From contig NZ_CP084560.1 in assembly GCF_021789175.1 (NCBI RefSeq), positions 1,364,001 through 1,428,000 on the forward strand: 64,000 nucleotides of DNA, given 5' to 3'. The DNA comes from Arthrobacter sp. FW306-2-2C-D06B. GTDB taxonomy: Bacteria; Actinomycetota; Actinomycetes; Actinomycetales; Micrococcaceae. Of the stretch, positions 58,961-64,000 are shown one piece after another (position 1 is the stretch's first letter; every line of letters starts with the position of its first letter). Both the position numbers and the translations under genes were made by a program. Below the pieces are notes generated by a model, which was not told where the DNA came from, did not search any database, and saw only the letters and a program-made list of their open reading frames with translations.

Positions 58961-61215
58961 GATGCCTCCTTGACCTGCATTGACAAGCTGTCCCGCATTG
59001 ACGAGCCGACCGCCGCCGGCACAGCCAACTGGGCACCCAACTGGGCAGCCAACGCCGATTCGGCATTTGCTCGTGCCGCCTTCCGGACCCAGACCGTGCT
59101 TGTCTTGAATTCCGGCATTCCGGAAATAGGATCCGTGACCGCCGCAGTGAGCCGGTTGGCGCTTCCCAGCCCGGGGAAATGGAAAGGCAGGAAGACGGTG
59201 TCCGTCCGGATGCTGTTGCTGAGTTCCACCTTGCACAGGACCTCACCGCGCTCGTTGGAGACCCGGACAAAGTCGCCGCTGGAGATGTCCCTGACGGCCG
59301 CCGTCGCGGGGTGGATCTGCAGGAGCGGCTCGGGCTGCGCGGCCACGAGTTCGGCCACGCGGCGGGTCTGGGCGCCCGATTGGTAATGTTCCAGCAATCG
59401 CCCGGTGACGAGCGTCAGCGGATCGGGATCAGAGCCGACGACGGCGGAGCGCCGGGACCGCGTCCGCGGTGCCACCGGGACCATCACCGCGCGTCCGCCG
59501 GCGTGCGCGAAGCTATCGAGGAAGAGTCTAGGCGTTCCCGAACTGCCGGTGGGATAGGGCCAATAGGCGGCTTCTCCGCGATCCAACATGGCGTAGTCGA
59601 TTCCGGAGTAGTCGGCCAGGCCCCCTGCCGAGGCGAGCCGGAGCTCCTCGAAGACGGTCTCGGGATCGTCGCTGAACGTTGAAGGAGAGTCGAGGGATTC
59701 GGCAAGCCGGGCCATGAGCCACAATTCGCTGCGGACGCCCGGGGGAGGAGTGAGAGCCTTCCGACGGCGGAGCACGCGGCCCTCGAGGTTGGTCAGGGTT
59801 CCTTCTTCCTCGGCCCATTGGGTGACCGGGAGGACGAGGTCGGCTTCAAGGGCAGTCTCGGACATGAAGAAATCGCAAACAACCAGGAAGTCCAGGCTGC
59901 GCAGGCCCTCGATCACCGCACCGGCGTCGGGGGCTGACACCGCCACGTTGGCGCCGTGCACGAAAAGGCAACGGACGCCGTCGGGCTGTCCCAAAGACTT
60001 CAACAGCTCCACTGCCGGCAGCCCGGGGCCGGGAATGAGGCTTTCGTCCACGCCCCACACCTTGGCGACGTGGGCGCGGGCCGCCGGATCGGTGATCTTG
60101 CGGTAGCCGGGGAGCTGGTCGGCCTTCTGGCCATGCTCGCGGCCGCCCTGGCCGTTGCCTTGGCCCGTCAGTGTGCCGTAGCCGCTGCGGGAGGAACCCG
60201 GCAGGCCCAAGAGGAGGCTGAGGTTGATCGCCGCTGTGGCGGTGTCCGTGCCATCGACGTGCTGCTCCACTCCGCGCCCGGTGAGGATGTAGCTGCCGCC
60301 GCGCCGGGCGCCGTCGGCGAGGCGCCGGGCGGTGTCCCGGATGAGCGTGGCGGGCACGCCGGTAATCGACTGGACGCGCTCGGGCCAGAAGCCGGCGAGG
60401 CTACGAACGATCGCGGGGTAACCCGTGGTGCGGCCCTGGAGGTAGTCGGTGTCGGCGAGGCCTTCGTGCACCACCACGTGGGAGATACCCAACAGCAGGG
60501 CGAGGTCCGTTCCCGGGGTCGGCTGCAAGTGGATGCCGCCGCCGTCACCGGTGAATGCTGCTGTCGCGGAACGGCGGGGATCGGCCACAATCAACCCGCC
60601 GGAATCGCGGGCGCCCTGCAGGTGCTGGACGAACGGCGGCATGGTCTCGGCGACATTGGAGCCGAGAAGGAAAATAACGCTCGCTGAATCAAGGTCCTCC
60701 GCGGGGAACGGGAGGCCGCGGTCCACGCCGAACGCGCGGTTTCCGGCTGCCGCGGCGGAGGACATGCAGAAACGTCCGTTGTAGTCGATGCGCGAGGTTC
60801 CCAACGCCAGGCGGGCGAACTTTCCTAACTGGTAGGCCTTCTCATTGGTGAGTCCGCCGCCGCCGAACACGCCGACGGCGTCGGGCCCGTATTGCTCGCG
60901 GGTCTGCTTGACGGCTCCGGTGACCAGCATGAGTGCCTGGTCCCACGTGACCGGCCGGTGGACGCCGTCGGACCCTTTGAGCATGGGTTCGGTGACGCGT
61001 CCGGTGTGGTTCAACAACGACGGCGATGTCCAGCCCTTGCGGCACAGCCCGCCCCGGTTGGTGGGGAAGTCGCGGCCGGTTACTTCCAGCGGGGGAAGTG
61101 CCTTTGCTGCGGGAGCGGGGTCTGACCCCGGCTGCGCTGTGGGCGCTGCCGGGGTCAGGGTCATGGCGCACTGCAGCGCACAATACGGGCAGTGGGTGTT
61201 GGCGCCATTGGGCAT
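58957..61215 (-). CDS. Assimilatory nitrate reductase, molybdopterin catalytic subunit
   Basis: The 752-residue cytoplasmic enzyme reduces nitrate to nitrite. The N-terminal [4Fe-4S] ligands are CPYCALQC with CRKG (residues 9-60). Molybdopterin-binding motifs follow (IDYNGRFCMSSAAAA with the probable Mo-ligand Cys, IFLLGSNVAETMPP, VADPRRSATAAF). The C-terminal dinucleotide-binding domain includes LTLVTGRLLEHYQSGAQTR. No Tat signal, consistent with the assimilatory Nas class. It starts one base after narK and overlaps the electron-transfer subunit, forming one operon. Confidence 0.93.
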   Translation of the reverse strand: MPNGANTHCPYCALQCAMTLTPAAPTAQPGSDPAPAAKALPPLEVTGRDFPTNRGGLCRKGWTSPSLLNHTGRVTEPMLKGSDGVHRPVTWDQALMLVTGAVKQTREQYGPDAVGVFGGGGLTNEKAYQLGKFARLALGTSRIDYNGRFCMSSAAAAGNRAFGVDRGLPFPAEDLDSASVIFLLGSNVAETMPPFVQHLQGARDSGGLIVADPRRSATAAFTGDGGGIHLQPTPGTDLALLLGISHVVVHEGLADTDYLQGRTTGYPAIVRSLAGFWPERVQSITGVPATLIRDTARRLADGARRGGSYILTGRGVEQHVDGTDTATAAINLSLLLGLPGSSRSGYGTLTGQGNGQGGREHGQKADQLPGYRKITDPAARAHVAKVWGVDESLIPGPGLPAVELLKSLGQPDGVRCLFVHGANVAVSAPDAGAVIEGLRSLDFLVVCDFFMSETALEADLVLPVTQWAEEEGTLTNLEGRVLRRRKALTPPPGVRSELWLMARLAESLDSPSTFSDDPETVFEELRLASAGGLADYSGIDYAMLDRGEAAYWPYPTGSSGTPRLFLDSFAHAGGRAVMVPVAPRTRSRRSAVVGSDPDPLTLVTGRLLEHYQSGAQTRRVAELVAAQPEPLLQIHPATAAVRDISSGDFVRVSNERGEVLCKVELSNSIRTDTVFLPFHFPGLGSANRLTAAVTDPISGMPEFKTSTVWVRKAARANAESALAAQLGAQLAVPAAVGSSMRDSLSMQVKEAS

Positions 61216-61216
61216 A

Positions 61217-62623
61217 TTAGATGTGTCCCATCGCGTTACGGTTGGCCTTCCGGAGGTAGCAGGCCCAGCAGACGATGAGCATCAGCACATAAGCGCCGAC
61301 GAAGCCATAGAACGCGGGAGTGTAGGAGCCGGTAGCGCTGGATGCGTTGAGCACCTGGGGGATGACGAATCCGCCGTAGGCGCCGATCGCGGAGATCAGG
61401 CCGAGGGAGGAAGACGCGAGGCGTGCAGTGCTGGCGGCGCCGGCCCCCGAGCGTGCGGCCCGGCTGGACGTGGCGAAGATGACCGGAATCATGCGGTAGG
61501 TGGCGCCGTTTCCAAAGCCGCTTGCCGTGAACAGGAAGAGGAACAGGACCAGGAAGAGCCAGAAGTTCTTGAGCGGAAGGGTCCAGATCATGGTCAAGGT
61601 GATGATGGCCATCGCCGCGAACGCCGTGACGGTCATCCGCGCTCCGCCCATGCGGTCGGCCATGCGTCCACCGTAAGGCCGGGCAAGCGAGCCGACCAGC
61701 GGGCCAAGGAAGGCGAGCGAGAGGACAACTGCGCCGAGGTGCATGGAGGAGAAGGCCGGGAAGTAGTCCTTGATGAGCTTGGGGAAGACTCCCGAGAAGC
61801 CGATGAACGAGCCGAAGGTGCCGATGTACAGGAAGGCCATGACCCACAGGTGCGGTTCCTTGAGCGCGGCGATCGAGCCTGCGACGTCACCCTTGGCGCT
61901 TGTGAGGTTGTTCATGTACTTCCACGCGCCGAACGCGGCGACAAGGATGAGGGGAATCCAGATGAGGCCGGCCATGGGCAGGTTGACGGTGCCGGCGGCC
62001 AGGAGGGTAACGGCGATCGGGACGACGAGCTGCGCGACGGCGGCACCGAGGTTTCCGCCCGCGGCGTTCAGGCCCAGCGCCCAGCCCTTTTCGCGGGCAG
62101 GGTAGAAGAAGGTGATGTTTGCCATCGAGCTGGCGAAGTTGCCGCCGCCGAAGCCTGCAAGGCCGGCGACCAGCAGCATGACGCCGAAGGGCGTGCCGGG
62201 GTTCGAGACACACAGGGCGAGGCCCGCCGTCGGGATCAGCAGCAGGAGGGCCGAGACGATCGTCCAGTTGCGGCCACCGAACCTTGGAACCATGAAGGTG
62301 TAGGGGATGCGCAGCGTGGCACCGACCAGGCTGGGGATCGAGATGAGCCAGAAGATCTGGTTGGTGTCGAACTTGAAGCCTGCCGCCGGGAGCTGGACGA
62401 CAACGATCGACCAGAGCTGCCAGACGACGAAGCCGAGGAACTCGGCGAAGATGGACCAGTACAGGTTGCGCTTGGCGATGGAACGGCCGGCAGCTTCCCA
62501 CTGGTCTTTGTTCTCTGCATCCCAGTTGGCAATCCAGCGGCCAGGGCGGTGGTCAAGCTCGGGGACGAGGGCGGCGGGCGCCTGCTCGTTGGTGAGGATT
62601 TCGGTGCTTCGGTCAACTGTCAC
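61217..62623 (-). CDS. narK: Nitrate/nitrite MFS transporter
   Basis: The 468-residue permease belongs to the NarK/NasA (NNP) family. It has twelve predicted helices, with nitrate signature regions GLAGFGGGNFASSMANITFFYP (about 155) and GLNAAGGNLGAAVAQLVVP (about 185), and arginines in helices 2 and 8. The GTG at 62623 has AAAGGAGG upstream. First gene of narK-nitrate reductase-electron transfer, importing nitrate for NirB/NirD. Confidence 0.93.
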   Translation of the reverse strand: MTVDRSTEILTNEQAPAALVPELDHRPGRWIANWDAENKDQWEAAGRSIAKRNLYWSIFAEFLGFVVWQLWSIVVVQLPAAGFKFDTNQIFWLISIPSLVGATLRIPYTFMVPRFGGRNWTIVSALLLLIPTAGLALCVSNPGTPFGVMLLVAGLAGFGGGNFASSMANITFFYPAREKGWALGLNAAGGNLGAAVAQLVVPIAVTLLAAGTVNLPMAGLIWIPLILVAAFGAWKYMNNLTSAKGDVAGSIAALKEPHLWVMAFLYIGTFGSFIGFSGVFPKLIKDYFPAFSSMHLGAVVLSLAFLGPLVGSLARPYGGRMADRMGGARMTVTAFAAMAIITLTMIWTLPLKNFWLFLVLFLFLFTASGFGNGATYRMIPVIFATSSRAARSGAGAASTARLASSSLGLISAIGAYGGFVIPQVLNASSATGSYTPAFYGFVGAYVLMLIVCWACYLRKANRNAMGHI

Positions 62624-62672
62624 GGAGTGCCTCCTTTGTGGGGACGTTGTACTTCCACGTTAGGGATGGCGC

Positions 62673-62710
62673 GTTTCGCGGACCGTCGCGGTTTGTAAAC
62701 GTGCTGTGAC
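62673..62710 (-). promoter_or_regulatory. Weak GlnR-like box array upstream of narK
   Basis: Read toward narK, GTCAC (62710-62706), TTTAC (62699-62695), a degenerate CGACG (62688-62684) and GAAAC (62677-62673) keep the 11-bp period of GlnR boxes. It is weaker than the array at 36333. The rest of 62624-62914 shows only an AT-rich partial dyad (62842-62860) before the MHS transporter gene. Confidence 0.35.
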
Positions 62711-62914
62711 ATTCACCTATCGGAGGGCATCACCGGTGCGTGAGGCTTTGGTGAGGTTGTGTGGCGCGGACCACAGAGTGAGACTTTCCAGAGCGTCCGC
62801 ATACTGGACTTGATTGTCCATTTGTTGGATGCCGGGAACTATTATTGAACTCTCAAATAATCAGCCGGCAGGCTCAGGAACGCCGGGCCGGCGTGAACGG
62901 AAAGCAACCACTAC

Positions 62915-64000
62915 ATGTCTTCCATCGCTGAATCCAAGGAAAGCGAGTCAGTCAAGCCGGTCAACTCGCGGGGACGGGTGATCTTCGCCAGCCTCATCGG
63001 GACGTCCATCGAGTTCTACGATTTCTACGTTTATGCCACCGCAGCAGTGCTTGTCTTTCCCAAACTCTTCTTCCCGACGGCCGACGAGACCACCCAGCTG
63101 CTGAGTTCCTTCGCGGTGTTCGGCGTCGCCTTCGTTGCCCGGCCGCTCGGCTCCATCATTTTCGGCCACTTCGGTGACAAGTTCGGTCGCAAGGGAACCC
63201 TGGTTGCGTCCCTCCTGACCATGGGCATTGCCACGTTCCTGATCGGTTGCCTGCCCACGGCACAGGTTCCCGGATGGACCTTCCTGGCCCCCACGCTGCT
63301 GGTAGTCCTGCGTTTCGCCCAAGGCCTGGCCCTCGGTGGTGAGTGGAGCGGCGCCGCGCTGCTGGCAACCGAGAACGCGCCGGCGAACAAGCGCGCCATC
63401 TATGGGACATTCCCTCAGATGGGTGCGCCGATCGGTTTCATCCTGGCCAACATCATCTTCCTAGTCTTCAGCTACACCCTGACTCCCGAAGCCTTCGCCG
63501 CCTGGGGCTGGCGCGTGCCGTTCCTGCTCAGCGCCGTCATGGTGATCCTCGGCCTCTATGTGCGCCTCAAGCTCATCGAGACTCCCGCCTTCACCAAGGT
63601 GCTGGAGTCGAACGAAGTAGCCAAGCTGCCCATCGGACGCGTGTTTAAGAAAAGCTGGCGCCCGCTGATCCTCGGTACCTTCATCATGCTGGCCACGTAC
63701 GTGCTGTTCTACCTGATGACCACGTTCACGCTGAAGTACGGAACCCAACCCACTCTGGCGGGCGCTCAAGCTGCAGCGGTGAAGGCCGGAAAGCCCATGA
63801 CCGACGCGGCCGTCGCAGCGTTCGTCCCGGGCTTGGGCTTCAGCAACAGCGATTTCCTCTGGATGCTGATTGCCGGCGTCGTCTTCTTCGGCATTTTCAC
63901 CCTTGTGGCGGGCCCGCTGGCCGAAAAGTACGGCCGCCGCAAGATGCTGCTCGCCGTGACGGCCGGCATCCTGGTGTTCGGCTTGTTGTTCGTTCCCCTG
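62915..64000 (+). CDS. MHS-family metabolite:H+ symporter (3' end outside window)
   Basis: The frame from ATG 62915 is open to the window edge (362 codons). MHS (MFS) features are visible: SLIGTSIEFYDFYVYATAAV at the first helix, FGHFGDKFGRKGTLVASLL, RFAQGLALGGEWSGAALLATE, IYGTFPQMGAPIGF and AEKYGRRKML. Family members such as ProP, KgtP and ShiA carry osmolytes, carboxylates or shikimate; the substrate here is unclear. The upstream gap separates it from divergent narK. No strong ribosome binding site is seen (GGAAAGCAACCACTAC). Confidence 0.9.
   Translation, partial: MSSIAESKESESVKPVNSRGRVIFASLIGTSIEFYDFYVYATAAVLVFPKLFFPTADETTQLLSSFAVFGVAFVARPLGSIIFGHFGDKFGRKGTLVASLLTMGIATFLIGCLPTAQVPGWTFLAPTLLVVLRFAQGLALGGEWSGAALLATENAPANKRAIYGTFPQMGAPIGFILANIIFLVFSYTLTPEAFAAWGWRVPFLLSAVMVILGLYVRLKLIETPAFTKVLESNEVAKLPIGRVFKKSWRPLILGTFIMLATYVLFYLMTTFTLKYGTQPTLAGAQAAAVKAGKPMTDAAVAAFVPGLGFSNSDFLWMLIAGVVFFGIFTLVAGPLAEKYGRRKMLLAVTAGILVFGLLFVPL

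Noticed and set aside
60845..62698. A 617-codon plus-strand frame spanning the nitrate reductase start and narK
   Set aside because: Antisense shadow of two conserved genes; low-complexity charged product with no domain or start signal.

Overview
The window is high-GC actinobacterial chromosome, most likely from Micrococcaceae (Arthrobacter or a close relative). This rests on the G/C-ending codon use, the sufS-sufU pair, an SCO4848-family membrane protein next to a DUF2505 protein, a DUF222-HNH protein, a quinone-reductase-type LpdA and a siroheme nitrite reductase with its own cobA and hemD. No rRNA, tRNA or CRISPR array was seen. The genus is an inference.

Positions 1-13.5 kb form a cell-surface/exopolysaccharide region: the 3' end of a LuxR-type regulator, a nucleotide-sugar dehydrogenase and epimerase, two paralogous secreted proteins, an anchored GH18-like hydrolase, a polysaccharide deacetylase with an altered metal site, a processive GT2 synthase and an 884-residue LuxR-type ATPase regulator. 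Four promoters here and just downstream share a 17-bp imperfect palindrome (about CRRGTASNNNCYACTCN) lying 22-23 bp before a TAnnnT -10 box: before the nucleotide-sugar genes, the deacetylase-synthase pair, the regulator itself, and a 45-residue membrane protein at 15490. Related 16-bp sites sit upstream of a four-gene operon at 22.9-26.4 kb whose products carry SipW-type signal peptides or secreted Ig-like repeats. I infer one LuxR-controlled matrix regulon combining a polysaccharide, secreted proteins and a small membrane protein; this is the most interesting signal in the window.

Between and after these lie core genes: sufS-sufU, nhaA, mfd, deoC, a LacI regulator divergent from a sugar porter, and (36.9-42.5 kb) a phosphohexomutase plus a levan pair, GH68 levansucrase and GH32 fructosidase. 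At 42.7-50.3 kb are ycnI with a membrane partner, a PadR-ABC-FtsX export operon, purine nucleoside phosphorylase and lpdA.

Nitrogen assimilation occupies two blocks. At 31.4-36.9 kb nirB-cobA-hemD run leftward, divergent from nirD, with five GlnR-like half-boxes at exact 11-bp spacing between them. At 57.4-62.6 kb a narK, nitrate reductase and FAD/[2Fe-2S] electron-transfer operon supplies nitrite. A partial MHS-type transporter runs off the right edge.

Positions 50.3-57.3 kb are the accessory part: a frameshifted membrane-protein gene, a toxin-antitoxin pair, an IS110-family element, a DUF222-HNH gene, a broken tyrosine-phosphatase gene and about 0.9 kb of apparently decayed DNA. A long palindromic repeat occurs twice (17430 and 38742), each time just after a leftward gene.
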